Positions 19,039 to 28,471 of a stretch of DNA of 64,000 nucleotides are shown here, in pieces; the first letter of the stretch is position 1, and the number at the start of each line of letters is the position of its first letter. This DNA comes from Bacteroidales bacterium. GTDB taxonomy: Bacteria; Bacteroidota; Bacteroidia; Bacteroidales; P3. The stretch covers positions 25,927 through 89,926 of the forward strand of contig JAFZTV010000058.1 of the NCBI GenBank assembly GCA_017618625.1, read 5' to 3'. Under the pieces are notes generated by a model, which had not been told where the DNA came from, searched no databases, and saw only the letters and a program-made list of their open reading frames with translations. Both the position numbers and the translations under genes were made by a program.

Positions 19039-21192
19039 TCATGCATAGCTGTGGATGCCGCCGAGTATCAGATTAACGCCGAAATAGGTGATTGCCACAC
19101 TCAGAATCGCCAGTGCACAATAGATATGGAAGAAGAGTGTCTTATTACGGCTAACCTGCGTCCCGTTGCCAGCAACAGCTGTCGTGTTGATTGTAAGCGG
19201 GTAGAGATACACTATCAACGTAATGAGTGCCCACACCTCCTTCGGGTCCCACGACCAGTAGTTGCCCCACGAGATGTTTGCCCACACGGCACCGATGATT
19301 ATGCCCACCGCCAGCAACGACACAGCCGGGTAGAGCATCAACAGATTTGTTCGCATCATCCGATCTCGCAGCGATGGCTTTAACAGTGCGGCAATGCTGC
19401 ACAGCATCACAAACAGAAATAATGCGTAGGCTATCATGATGACGGTGACATGCAAGGTCAGCAGTGGCGAGCTGAGTACTGGCATCAAATGCGTTATAGG
19501 TGGGTTGGAACCGCTCATCATAGCCACGAGCTGGCAGCAGCCCATGGCAAGCATGGCAATAGATGGTGCCGACGGCTGCCGCTTGACGACACAAAGTGTC
19601 ACGACGCCCAGCGCGATGGTCATGAGATTCATACTGTCAAACCCGCCTGCCATCGGGGCATGACCACCCGCAATCCAGCGAAGCACAAAGATGAGTAGCA
19701 GAAATAATGTGAGCAAAGCGACTATAACGGTGGGGACGACTGTCTTGAAATCTGAGAATAGAGTGTTGTCATCACCTTTGCGTGGCGAAGAAAACAGATT
19801 AAAGGCGAAGAAAACGATGCCCAGCATCACGATTAGCATGGCAAGCCAGCGACCAGTGGTCAGCGTGTTGTATAGTCTTTCGGCATTGACTCTTGCTGGC
19901 GAAGGGATGACCTCTGCCGCCTGTTTGCGCTGGTAGCTAAGGGTTTTGTCAAACACGGTGTCGAGGGTTGCAAAGTCGCCTTTCACCACCAGTTCCTGGC
20001 AGTAACTCAGATGTTTGCGGACGAAGAGATATGTGTCGTCGTCAACACTGAGTGGCAGATGGTCGTTCTGCGAATACCAGTCGATGTTGCCAAGCGAGTC
20101 GGCTATGGGATATATCTTCAGCAGTTTGCTGTTGGCCACCATGTTCACTAGATTCATTTTCTCGCTGGCAGCAGTGATGTTTTTGTCGTTTTTTGTTTCC
20201 GCAAGCAGCTCTTGATGGATCAGCAGGTTGTTCAGCGTTGTGTAGCGTCCGTCCATACCCAATTGTTGACGCAACTCGCCGCCTTTTATTTTAATAATTG
20301 GCTCGTCGGCCCATTCGCTGTAGTAGAATATCCAACCTCCGAGCACCTGTTCGGGTGTCATACCGTGATAAGTGGCGTTGCCGTAGAGTTTTGTGGTGAA
20401 GTCCTTTGCCATCGTCTGGAGCGGGCAAACTCGCCCTTTGTACAACACCTGCACACGTCCCATTCGGTCGGCCGTCTGGCGTGGCAGAGTGGATGGCGCG
20501 GCCGATACCGACACCGAGACCAGCAGCAACATTGCGACGACTGCCCCTTTGAGCAATTTGCGGAAATGCGACTTGGGCGACAGAAACATAAGCAAGAGCC
20601 CGGCGACGAGCAGCGCATACCCTGTGTAGGTAACCGCTATACCGACAGGGTCGTGCGCCACGCTGAGGATTGTGTTACCCTCTTCATCGTAGTCGGCTTG
20701 GTAGAATCGATAGCCACCTCGCTTGTAAATGTTATTCATCGAGATGTCGGCTTTCTCGCCCTCGACCGAGATATGGCTCACAAAGTCCATCGGCATGTGG
20801 GAGCCTGGATAGGCAACCACCTCGAACTCGTCCAACACTATGGTAAAAGGCAGTTGACAAACAGCACCGCCTTCTTCCTCGTATGAGCTGTTGGGTTCTC
20901 CGCTTTTAAGTGTCATGCTGCCGTGCGAACCCGTCCATGTGGAGAGTCCGCCGCCAAGCAATATCAGCACGGCCGAGCCGAATATCAGCAGACGGTATGG
21001 GTGGTGCCACATCTTCTCGCGTACAATGGCCACTATGGCCGCAACGCCGACCAGCGCCAGCAGGGCGATGAACCACCACGAACCGTATATCGCCGTCGCT
21101 GCTGCCTCATGTCCGTGTACTTTTTCAACAATAGTGCCGGCGGCGAGTACTATCACCACCGGCACCATAAGCAAGATGTTCAATTTCTTCAT
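19039..21192 (-). CDS. ccsBA: Cytochrome c biogenesis protein CcsBA (ResB-ResC fusion)
   Basis: The 717-residue membrane protein fuses a ResB/CcsB-like N-terminal half (membrane pairs flanking a periplasmic region, about residues 1-400) to a ResC/CcsA-like C-terminal half. The latter contains the tryptophan-rich haem-handling motif NYWSWDPKEVWALI and ends NLILGGIHSYA. In the family, CcsBA exports haem and attaches it to CxxCH motifs of c-type cytochromes in the periplasm. Its start codon overlaps the stop of the di-heme oxidoreductase gene by 4 bp, so the client and its maturation factor are translationally coupled. It is the last gene of the porin-imelysin-oxidoreductase operon. Confidence 0.93.
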   Translation of the reverse strand: MKKLNILLMVPVVIVLAAGTIVEKVHGHEAAATAIYGSWWFIALLALVGVAAIVAIVREKMWHHPYRLLIFGSAVLILLGGGLSTWTGSHGSMTLKSGEPNSSYEEEGGAVCQLPFTIVLDEFEVVAYPGSHMPMDFVSHISVEGEKADISMNNIYKRGGYRFYQADYDEEGNTILSVAHDPVGIAVTYTGYALLVAGLLLMFLSPKSHFRKLLKGAVVAMLLLVSVSVSAAPSTLPRQTADRMGRVQVLYKGRVCPLQTMAKDFTTKLYGNATYHGMTPEQVLGGWIFYYSEWADEPIIKIKGGELRQQLGMDGRYTTLNNLLIHQELLAETKNDKNITAASEKMNLVNMVANSKLLKIYPIADSLGNIDWYSQNDHLPLSVDDDTYLFVRKHLSYCQELVVKGDFATLDTVFDKTLSYQRKQAAEVIPSPARVNAERLYNTLTTGRWLAMLIVMLGIVFFAFNLFSSPRKGDDNTLFSDFKTVVPTVIVALLTLFLLLIFVLRWIAGGHAPMAGGFDSMNLMTIALGVVTLCVVKRQPSAPSIAMLAMGCCQLVAMMSGSNPPITHLMPVLSSPLLTLHVTVIMIAYALFLFVMLCSIAALLKPSLRDRMMRTNLLMLYPAVSLLAVGIIIGAVWANISWGNYWSWDPKEVWALITLIVYLYPLTINTTAVAGNGTQVSRNKTLFFHIYCALAILSVAITYFGVNLILGGIHSYA

Positions 21193-22763
21193 ATTGCATC
21201 AATGAATTTTACCACTGCGTCGCGGTCGGCTTTACTCAAGGCTCGGAATTTCTTGACACTCCGGTATGCGTCGCTTTGGCGGTTGCCATGCCACATGATG
21301 GCTTCGACGACCGTACGGGCTCGGCAGTCGTGCAGACGGTCCGACGCGCCTGTGCATATCTGGCTCAATCCGCGTCCCCACAGTGGCGTAGTGCGGCACC
21401 AGCCTGTGCGGATGTCGTTCTTCATGTAGAGTCGGTGCTGTATGAAGTCTGAGTAGGGCCATATCTTCTGCTTCGGATAGCGTGGCAGACGGATGTCGGA
21501 GTCGTGGAAGAATCCTGTGGGGTCGGTGAAGTTGTCGTTGCCGGTAACCCACGACGGACGATGGCAGTAGGCGCAACCCATCTCGTTGAACAGTTTCTTG
21601 CCGCGCTGGACGACGCTGTCGTTGATGTTGCGTGCGGCGGGAACGGCGAGGCCGCGATGCCAAACCATGAAGTTCACATAGTCCTGGTCGCTCATCTCGG
21701 CTGGCAGGGTGTCACAGGTCAGGTAGTTGTATATGTCCTGCTCTACGTTGCCGGTCTTGTTCCATTCGGGGAAATAGCTGTAGAACGAGGCCTGGACATC
21801 GGGGTCTTGCGACGAGGTGGTGGCATAGACAGTGCCGTTGAGGTCGAGATAGTGCTTGCGTTTGTTGCTACGGGTCACGTTGGTGATGTTCCAGATGGCG
21901 TTGGAGCCTGGCGCATCCTGCAGCGGACCACGGGTGAGGGCGTAGGTGAAGCGTTTGGGGTGGTTGGTGTTGCCGTAGAAGGCCGTCGGTGCCCATGTTC
22001 CGCCTGCCCAGAAAGCGGGGTTGAGGTCGGCTCCGGCATCTGCCTCACGCTTATACTGGGCCTTGAGCGAGTCGTCGTCGATGGCGTCTATCAGGCCTGT
22101 GCCATACACGCCGATGGTGCTTTCGAGACGGAAGGCTAGGTCGGAGTAGTTGTTCGTCAACGGTGCGTAGAAGGCGGCCTCCGGAATTATCACTTCTGGA
22201 TAAATCAGGTCGTAGCGTTCTCCGTCGGGAAACTGGTTGCCCCACTCATCGGTATATGACAGCCACATAATCTGTATCTGGTCTTCGTCTATGGGTGCTT
22301 TGAAAGGAGCCACGGCTCGTGTCTGCGGCATGCCTGCCACCGACGGCTCGTAGGCGTTGGTGTTCTTGTTATAGACCACCAGCAGGTAGCCGTTGCCCCA
22401 GTCGTCGGCGTTGTAGCGTTCCATACGGCGGCCGTGTCCGTAGCCGGGGTGGCATGCTATGCAGCTGCTTCTCACATACACCGGACCCAACCCGTTGAAA
22501 GGCGAGCTGTTCTGTGTTATGGTGCGTTCGAAGAAGTACTCGCCATACTTGAACTGGGTGACCAATCCTGCGTTCTCCACAGCCGGAGTGGGGTCTTCGT
22601 ATGCCGAAGCCGACGAGTTGAAAGTCGTGCCGAGTCGTCCGCCGGCATACATTTCTTCGTTTTCTGTGGGTTCGCTCTCCTCTGGGTCGTGCTTGCAGGC
22701 ACTGAGGCACACCAACACGGCAGCGGCAAGGAACAGCGATACTACTTTTATCTGTTTTGTCAT
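21189..22763 (-). CDS. Di-heme oxidoreductase (DHOR family) lipoprotein
   Basis: The 524-residue protein has a lipoprotein signal (VLVCLSAC) and two haem c attachment motifs, CIACH (near residue 100) and CAYCH (near residue 395). Its layout fits the di-haem oxidoreductase or putative thiol oxidoreductase family (PF06537). Members occur next to imelysin genes in iron-related operons; electron donors and substrates are not established. It lies 19 bp downstream of the imelysin gene and overlaps ccsBA by 4 bp. Being a c-type cytochrome, it should need CcsBA. Confidence 0.9.
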   Translation of the reverse strand: MTKQIKVVSLFLAAAVLVCLSACKHDPEESEPTENEEMYAGGRLGTTFNSSASAYEDPTPAVENAGLVTQFKYGEYFFERTITQNSSPFNGLGPVYVRSSCIACHPGYGHGRRMERYNADDWGNGYLLVVYNKNTNAYEPSVAGMPQTRAVAPFKAPIDEDQIQIMWLSYTDEWGNQFPDGERYDLIYPEVIIPEAAFYAPLTNNYSDLAFRLESTIGVYGTGLIDAIDDDSLKAQYKREADAGADLNPAFWAGGTWAPTAFYGNTNHPKRFTYALTRGPLQDAPGSNAIWNITNVTRSNKRKHYLDLNGTVYATTSSQDPDVQASFYSYFPEWNKTGNVEQDIYNYLTCDTLPAEMSDQDYVNFMVWHRGLAVPAARNINDSVVQRGKKLFNEMGCAYCHRPSWVTGNDNFTDPTGFFHDSDIRLPRYPKQKIWPYSDFIQHRLYMKNDIRTGWCRTTPLWGRGLSQICTGASDRLHDCRARTVVEAIMWHGNRQSDAYRSVKKFRALSKADRDAVVKFIDAI

Positions 22764-22782
22764 GACGAATGTTTTTTCGATT

Positions 22783-23937
22783 TTACAATTCTGCTATTTT
22801 CCGTGATGCTTCGGCCAGAGCAGCGTCTAGAGCCTGACAGGCCTCGATGGCGGCACCGTTGCGGGCATCGTTGCGGTTGTTGACGAAAGGTCGCGGCATA
22901 GCGTCGATTTTAGCCAAAGCGTTGGTTATCGCAGAGGTCACCTTGCTGTCCAGCTCGGCGTCTCGGTCTGCGATGTACTTGTGTAGCGACTTGCTCTCGT
23001 TCCGCTGCCCTTCTATGCCGCCGTAGTAGGCGTTCTCTATGCTCTTGATGTTGTTGTAGAAGTCGGTGATGGAGGTCTGGCTGTAGGGCGACTCTATATA
23101 GCTTGCATCCTCGTCGCTATAGGGTTTGCCTATCTTCGAGGTGCCCACCTCGTCGGCAATGGTGGAGCCCCCGTTGAGTATCTCCATCATCGCATGGGCC
23201 ATGCTGCCGTAGAGACTGCCGGCCTGTCCGGCTTTCTTCATGTTCTCGCCATAACTGAGGGCTCCCGAACTGACGGTGTAGGCCAACTCCAGGTCGTCGA
23301 GTTTGGCTACGTGTGCGGCTGGTGCCTTCTCTTCTCCCACCCATGCCACCTCAAGCTGGTAGCAGCGGTTGCGCAAGTCGCCCGCCACCGCAGCAGCGTA
23401 TATCAGCTCTTTGTCGCTGATGTTTGCCACCGCCTTGGGCTGGCCGTTGCTGAAGATGATATACTCTATGCCGTGGAATCCCAGCAGCGCATTCCCAAGC
23501 ACCTCGCCGGCATACGAGTCTCCGTCGTCCGAGTTCATCGCGTTTATCTGAGCGTCGTTGCTCATCATGGTATTGAAAGCGTCCTCGTCAAGCGGCCACG
23601 AGTCGATATGGGGGTCGATGCCGTAGTCGCTGGCGGCTCCGAACAGGAAGGCCTCGCTCTTCTCCCACCAGGCGCGGGCCTCGAGGAAAGTCTCGCACAC
23701 TTGGTTGAGTTTTTCCTGTGTCTTCGTGGCTTTCAAGGCGGCCAGCTCGTTGGCTAGCCTCTCCGTGCTGGAGGCCAGGTTGCTGTAGGTGGGCGCGATG
23801 GTGTGGTCCACATACTGCTCGGCCACGCTTGCCATCTCCGACTCGTCGTCTGCCACTTTGTCTTTTTTGCACGACACCGAGCAGCCCACAATGGCTATGG
23901 CCACCAGTGTACTTAATGTTTGTTTCAGTAGTTTCAT
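22783..23937 (-). CDS. Imelysin (ICMP-like) lipoprotein
   Basis: The 384-residue protein has a lipoprotein signal (VAIAIVGCSVSC) and is mostly helical. It carries the family GxHxxE motif as GFHGIE, which lies near conserved SWPLDEDAF and GSMAHAMME segments. Imelysin proteins (PF09375) are periplasmic or surface proteins tied to iron or haem acquisition; they resemble EfeO/EfeM. The gene follows a porin by 23 bp and precedes the di-haem oxidoreductase, which suggests a redox-linked uptake system. Confidence 0.92.
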   Translation of the reverse strand: MKLLKQTLSTLVAIAIVGCSVSCKKDKVADDESEMASVAEQYVDHTIAPTYSNLASSTERLANELAALKATKTQEKLNQVCETFLEARAWWEKSEAFLFGAASDYGIDPHIDSWPLDEDAFNTMMSNDAQINAMNSDDGDSYAGEVLGNALLGFHGIEYIIFSNGQPKAVANISDKELIYAAAVAGDLRNRCYQLEVAWVGEEKAPAAHVAKLDDLELAYTVSSGALSYGENMKKAGQAGSLYGSMAHAMMEILNGGSTIADEVGTSKIGKPYSDEDASYIESPYSQTSITDFYNNIKSIENAYYGGIEGQRNESKSLHKYIADRDAELDSKVTSAITNALAKIDAMPRPFVNNRNDARNGAAIEACQALDAALAEASRKIAEL

Positions 23938-23960
23938 ATATTTATTGTTTTTATATATAA

Positions 23961-25265
23961 TTAATTCCTTTTAAACATCGCCGCCCACGTGATTCCCACC
24001 GCAAACCACGGCTCGCTGTTATACTGCTGGTGCAGCACCCTGATGCCGCCCTCGGCTTTCACCACTATCTGCGGTATCGGCGCATAGTTTATGCCGCCCG
24101 AAAAACAAAGCCTCTCCGTCCATTGGTAGTCGTTGAAGGTCTCTGGCGGGTTGTACGAGTCGTAGTAGTCGGCCCTGACAAACGCTATCAGCTTCATCTT
24201 GTTCAGTTTGGTGGTGTGGAAGATGTTGTATCCCGCCTCCAATCCGGCTGCACACGCTGTCTTTCCTACCTCTGTGTGCGGGTAGGGCGAGCCGCTGCTG
24301 TTCGACAGTCGTCGGTTGATTGTCGATATCGTGCCCGCCTCGCCTAGATAGCCGTAGTCCGCGTTGCCGCGCATCAGAAATCCGCCATATTCACACTTGA
24401 AGTCGAACGCCCCTATCGCCACCGTTCCGCTCACATCCTTGTATTTCTCTGCGTTATAGCTGACTATGTCGTTGTTGAACGTATTTCCCACATAGCCGCT
24501 CAAGCTGAATCGCCAGTGCTCTATCGTGTAATCCACCCTTGTTGCAAACGCCAGCCTGTTGGCTGGTCGGAACTCGTAAGCCGAGGCCGACGCCTGGTTG
24601 GCCCAACGTCCTACGGAGAACATAGTTGAGTTCAAAGCCGGAAGCAGCTGGAGCTCGTACCTCCAGTGTTTAGTCCTGCCCCAGAAGCTTATACCCGTCT
24701 CATGCCATGTGCAGGGCAGTATCGTGTTCTCGCCCTCCGGACGGAACACCCCGAAGAATTGTGTCGGCAGGTGTGCGTTGTTCGTCGCGCCTACAGGCAC
24801 CACTATATGTCCCGCCCTGATGTTCGCATACTGGTTGAAACTCTTCTGTATCCAGAACTGCTCCAGCGCCACCTCGCCGCCCCTCTCCAGCTCCTTCTCA
24901 TATTCGCCCGTCTCCTCCGTCTCCATCTCCACCGCAGCCTCCACTCCGCCATGTTCAAACTCTATCTCGGTGCCGAAACTCCAGCCCTTGCCAAAGTCAT
25001 ACCCCAGCATGATTACCGCATGAGGCAGATCCACCTGTCCGTGTCCGCGTGTGTCCTTGTATCGGTCGGCGAAAGTATAGCGGAACACGTTGTCGCTGTA
25101 GAAGTTGTGCCTGTATGTCGCCTCTCCGTAGCCCCCCACCGTCAGCCTGTCCAGCACCTTCGACGCCTTACCGTTGCCAGGTATCGACACCGTGTCCTGC
25201 GCCTGAAGGGAAAGCGTGCCGCAAATCAGCAAAAGAAAGTAAACAATTGATATTCTGCAATTCAT
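23961..25265 (-). CDS. Outer-membrane porin-like beta-barrel protein
   Basis: The 434-residue protein begins with a signal peptide (ending SLQAQ) and continues as a long beta-barrel with many aromatic-ended strands, finishing with PWFAVGITWAAMFKRN. A GGYGEATYRH opening and the overall pattern resemble the phosphate-selective porin/OprO-type barrels found beside imelysin genes. It is the first gene of the operon, preceded by a -7 box at 25298-25305. The transported solute is unknown; context suggests iron or another metal. Confidence 0.78.
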   Translation of the reverse strand: MNCRISIVYFLLLICGTLSLQAQDTVSIPGNGKASKVLDRLTVGGYGEATYRHNFYSDNVFRYTFADRYKDTRGHGQVDLPHAVIMLGYDFGKGWSFGTEIEFEHGGVEAAVEMETEETGEYEKELERGGEVALEQFWIQKSFNQYANIRAGHIVVPVGATNNAHLPTQFFGVFRPEGENTILPCTWHETGISFWGRTKHWRYELQLLPALNSTMFSVGRWANQASASAYEFRPANRLAFATRVDYTIEHWRFSLSGYVGNTFNNDIVSYNAEKYKDVSGTVAIGAFDFKCEYGGFLMRGNADYGYLGEAGTISTINRRLSNSSGSPYPHTEVGKTACAAGLEAGYNIFHTTKLNKMKLIAFVRADYYDSYNPPETFNDYQWTERLCFSGGINYAPIPQIVVKAEGGIRVLHQQYNSEPWFAVGITWAAMFKRN

Positions 25266-25297
25266 ACCAATAAAAACAATTTATGGATTTACGATTG

Positions 25298-25305
25298 CAA
25301 AAATA
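25298..25305 (-). promoter_or_regulatory. -7 promoter box for the porin-imelysin-cytochrome operon
   Basis: The minus strand reads TATTTTTG, matching TAnnTTTG, about 33 bp upstream of the porin start. No Fur-box-like palindrome was recognised nearby. Confidence 0.6.
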
Positions 25306-25509
25306 TACCGCCAATTCCATTGCCCCGTTAACCATTGTTAGGTAATTTTAGGCAACGGAATAGTTAAAAGTAGTGACCGACTCTAATAAAACGCTGCCCT
25401 CTTTGCCCATTGACAACTTAAAACCAACTAACGCTTTCAGCGTCATTCCGCTACAGCCCCGAAAAACAATCAAGTTTGCATTTCCCTCGCTCTTAACCGC
25501 ATAATTTAG

Positions 25510-25517
25510 TATTTTTG
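25510..25517 (+). promoter_or_regulatory. -7 promoter box for riboswitch 1 transcript
   Basis: TATTTTTG matches TAnnTTTG and lies about 5 bp before the riboswitch P1 stem, so transcription would begin just at the aptamer. Confidence 0.7.
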
Positions 25518-25521
25518 CACC

Positions 25522-25693
25522 CGGTTTGGTCACCCGTCGAGGGTGCCAAGAGGGAAGCCGGTGCGAGTCCGGCGCAGTCCCGCTGCTGTAAGCTCCGAGA
25601 GTCTGAGGCTCAATTTATTATGTCACTGTGCGGCGCCATAGTCGCATGGGAAGACCGAGCCGATGGGAGCAAGCCAGAAGACCTGCCAAACCG
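25522..25693 (+). ncRNA. Cobalamin (adenosylcobalamin-class) riboswitch 1
   Basis: The region carries the conserved B12 aptamer landmarks in order: GTGCCAAGAGGGAAGCCGGT, then a GAGTCCGGCGC strand, GCTGCTGTAAGC, and the 3' segment AGCCAGAAGACCTGCC. The ends CGGTTTGG (25522-25529) and CCAAACCG (25686-25693) form a perfect 8-bp P1 stem, which sets the boundaries. It is followed by a short hairpin (CGCCC/GGGCG near 25742-25756) and then the start of the T9SS-exported protein gene at 25871. B12 binding normally represses such genes. Confidence 0.93.
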
Positions 25694-25870
25694 TATTGTT
25701 ATCGGTAACGCTTTCGAGGAAAAGCACCCCGACCATAGATGCACGCCCGCCTAGGGCGGTTGATTGGTGAAGTTGTGAAATTGTGAAGCGGTGAGTGGTT
25801 AGCGGTTTCCGTCGAGAGTTTTTACCGATACTTGAAGGATGAATTATCAACTTTTAAAGTATCAGTAAAT

Positions 25871-28339
25871 ATGGTAAAAAAACTATTAACAATTGCTCTT
25901 GCGTTGGCGATGGCCTTTGGCGCATTGGCCCAGTCGTCCAACAACGCAAGTCATCAGAAATCTTCGCGGACAAAGTACATCTCCTTTCCGGAAGATGAAA
26001 TCGAATTCTGGGTTGGGACTGGCGACAACACGTCGGTGGTCATCATCGCTTGGGACGAGAACCCTCCCAGCGGCGACTTCGCTCTCGTGTGGGGCGTTCG
26101 CTGGAACGGCAGCGTCTCCGCACTCAATCTGCTCGACTCCATCGTCACATACGACTCTCGCCTTACCTACAATTTCCTCACGGCTCAGGGCTCCAACTAT
26201 ATGGAGGACATCCTGTACAACGACGGCGAGCTTGTAGGCCCGTCGGGGTCGGGTTGGTGCTACCTGCTTAACAATGCGTGGGCGCAAAATCCATACAACC
26301 TGCAACCTATAACCGACGGCGACATCATAGAAATCAGCTCCAGCTGTATGTTCACCCTCACCGAGGCTACCGCCGCCTCCGACCCCAATGGCCATACCGA
26401 CCCACCGGCCGACCCCGTTGATGCCTCCATCGCCCACTCGGAGATTCTCTATTGGGTTGGTGAGGGAAGCAACGAGGCTCTCTTCATCGTCAGCTATGCT
26501 CAGCCCGACACTGCCTTCGCCTGGGGCTACCGCTTCAACGCCGGCACCACCATCCAGCAGATGGTCAACGACATCGATGCCGACGACCCCCGTCTTGAGA
26601 TTGTCGGCAATCCATCCAACGGCGGCGACATACGCTTCGCTCTCGACAACGGTGACACTCTCGCTCTCTCGCCCGTCGATCCCGCTCGTGGCTACAACTT
26701 CTGGTGGACCAACCTCAACGGTCTCAGCGTGGCCAGCATGACCACCCAGCTGCAGAACGGCGACTTCTTCAAATACGGCGACCTCAACTCGGCCACCGAC
26801 TGGGACTTCCAATATGGCTACTACATGCAGGAAGCATGGCTCAAAGTGCCCACACCCGTCAGTGTGCCCGACACCACCACCGATGACCCGGGAGACGATC
26901 CCGACCCGCAACCTGAGCACGGCCCGTTCTGCGGTGCTGTGGGAACAGTAGGTTGTGATGCCATTGCAGCGGACAGCAGTGCCATAGTCGCTTGGGCGAC
27001 AGGATGCGCTTTGAATCTCGGACCGCAGAGCATAGCCGTCGAGGGTTCGCCGGTGGTCAGCTATGGTTCCGCCAACGATGCGATAGGTGCCTGCTCTATG
27101 ACCGACAACCTCTCGGTTGTAAGCTTGGGCGACGGCGGTTCTGCCACTCTCTCCTTCGCCAATCCTATCCGCAACGGCGAGGGGCCCGACTTTGCAGTTT
27201 ACGAAAACAGCTTTGACGACCATTTTCTGGAGCTTGCTTTTGTCGAGGTGAGCACGGATGGCGAACATTTCGTCCGATTCCCCGCCACAAGCCTTACCCA
27301 AACGGTGTCTCAAGCCTCAAGCATCGACCCCACATTCATCAACAACCTGGCCGGCAAATACCGCTATGGCTATGGTACTCCGTTTGATTTGGAGGAGCTG
27401 CGCGACAGCACGGGCATCAACCTCGACAGCATCGTATTTGTTCGCATAGTCGATGCTGTGGGTAGCATCAATCCGTTATATGCCTCCTACGATGCCTACG
27501 GACACATAGTCAACGACCCCTGGCCTACCAACAACTACGCAAGTGGGTTCGACCTTGACGGCATAGCCGTTCTTTATGAAAACATAACCGAACCCGACAC
27601 GCCTGCAAATCCCGTTGATGCCACCATCGCCCACTCGGAGATTCTCTATTGGGTTGGAGAGGGAAGCAACGAGGCTCTCTTCATCGTCAGCTACGCTCAG
27701 CCCGACACCGCCTTTGCCTGGGGCTACCGCTTCAACGCCGGCACCACCATTCAGCAGATGGTGAACGACATCGATGCCGACGACCCCCGTCTTGAGATTG
27801 TCGGCAATCCATCCAATGGCGGCGACATACGCTTCGCTCTCGACAACGGTGACACTCTCGCTCTCTCGCCCGTCGATCCCGCTCGTGGCTACAACTTCTG
27901 GTGGACCAACCTCAACGGTCTCAGCGTCGCCAGCATGACCACCCAGCTGCAGAACGGCGACTACTTCAAATACGGCGACCTCAATTCGGCCACCGACTGG
28001 GACTTCCAAAATGGCTACTACATGCAGGAAGCATGGACAAAGGTGCCGACACCCGTCAGTGTGCCCGACACCACCACCGATGACCCCGACCCGCAACCCC
28101 ATGACGGAATAGACAACATCAACAATATCGTCGAACACCTGTGGCCCAATCCTGCCAGCAGTCATGTAAACATCGTCATGAGCCGCCCCTGCGAAGCCGT
28201 ATTATACGACCTTGCCGGCCGTCAGATAACCACATACAATCTCTCCGAAGGCCATAACGTAGTCAACATACAAACCCTTAAGAGCGGCATATATATGCTC
28301 CGCACCGATGGCTCTGTAAGCAAGATTGTGAAACAATAG
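25871..28339 (+). CDS. B12-regulated secreted protein with three repeat domains and T9SS sorting tail
   Basis: The start is the ATG at 25871, which opens a signal peptide (MVKKLLTIALALAMAFGALA), giving 822 residues. Repeat domain 1 (about 35-160) contains GSGWCYLLNNAW and DGDIIE, resembling the DUF4430/transcobalamin-like beta domain. Repeats 2 (about 184-333) and 3 (about 582-735) are almost identical to each other. Between them (about 349-573) lies a domain with GDGGSATLSFANPI and FLELAFVEVS, recognisable from Bacteroidota surface proteins of B12 loci. The last 75 residues form a T9SS type A sorting domain (LWPNPASSHVNI to the end). I infer an exported or cell-surface cobalamin-capture or -handling protein; binding is not shown by sequence. 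It sits alone, without btuB or btuF beside it. Confidence 0.85.
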   Translation: MVKKLLTIALALAMAFGALAQSSNNASHQKSSRTKYISFPEDEIEFWVGTGDNTSVVIIAWDENPPSGDFALVWGVRWNGSVSALNLLDSIVTYDSRLTYNFLTAQGSNYMEDILYNDGELVGPSGSGWCYLLNNAWAQNPYNLQPITDGDIIEISSSCMFTLTEATAASDPNGHTDPPADPVDASIAHSEILYWVGEGSNEALFIVSYAQPDTAFAWGYRFNAGTTIQQMVNDIDADDPRLEIVGNPSNGGDIRFALDNGDTLALSPVDPARGYNFWWTNLNGLSVASMTTQLQNGDFFKYGDLNSATDWDFQYGYYMQEAWLKVPTPVSVPDTTTDDPGDDPDPQPEHGPFCGAVGTVGCDAIAADSSAIVAWATGCALNLGPQSIAVEGSPVVSYGSANDAIGACSMTDNLSVVSLGDGGSATLSFANPIRNGEGPDFAVYENSFDDHFLELAFVEVSTDGEHFVRFPATSLTQTVSQASSIDPTFINNLAGKYRYGYGTPFDLEELRDSTGINLDSIVFVRIVDAVGSINPLYASYDAYGHIVNDPWPTNNYASGFDLDGIAVLYENITEPDTPANPVDATIAHSEILYWVGEGSNEALFIVSYAQPDTAFAWGYRFNAGTTIQQMVNDIDADDPRLEIVGNPSNGGDIRFALDNGDTLALSPVDPARGYNFWWTNLNGLSVASMTTQLQNGDYFKYGDLNSATDWDFQNGYYMQEAWTKVPTPVSVPDTTTDDPDPQPHDGIDNINNIVEHLWPNPASSHVNIVMSRPCEAVLYDLAGRQITTYNLSEGHNVVNIQTLKSGIYMLRTDGSVSKIVKQ
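26423..26882 (+). repeat. Intragenic near-identical repeat, first copy
   Basis: This segment encodes repeat domain 2 of the B12-regulated protein and is nearly identical, at the nucleotide level, to 27618-28078. By eye only around 15 positions differ, which points to recent duplication or gene conversion. Confidence 0.9.
27618..28078 (+). repeat. Intragenic near-identical repeat, second copy
   Basis: This copy encodes repeat domain 3 of the same protein. Synonymous and non-synonymous differences from 26423-26882 are both rare, for example FFKYGD versus YFKYGD. Confidence 0.9.
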
Positions 28340-28359
28340 ATTTTTCTTATTTTACACAA

Positions 28360-28396
28360 GAAAGGGGAACGGCATACCACCGTTCCCCTTTCTTTG
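28360..28396 (+). terminator. Strong intrinsic terminator
   Basis: GAAAGGGGAACGG pairs with CGTTCCCCTTTC around an 8-base loop, then a T-rich tail follows, 20 bp after the stop of the B12-regulated gene. The convergent marC gene lies beyond. Confidence 0.9.
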
Positions 28397-28471
28397 TATT
28401 CTCTTTACTTGATTATCGTTAGGATTGCGGTATTCGGCATCCAACGAACAGGATGCGACAGAAGTATCGCC

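Noticed and set aside
26423..28078. Assembly collapse or mis-join in the B12-regulated gene
   Set aside because: The duplicated segments keep the frame, differ at several positions and are separated by a distinct domain, so a real duplication is more likely; long reads would settle it.
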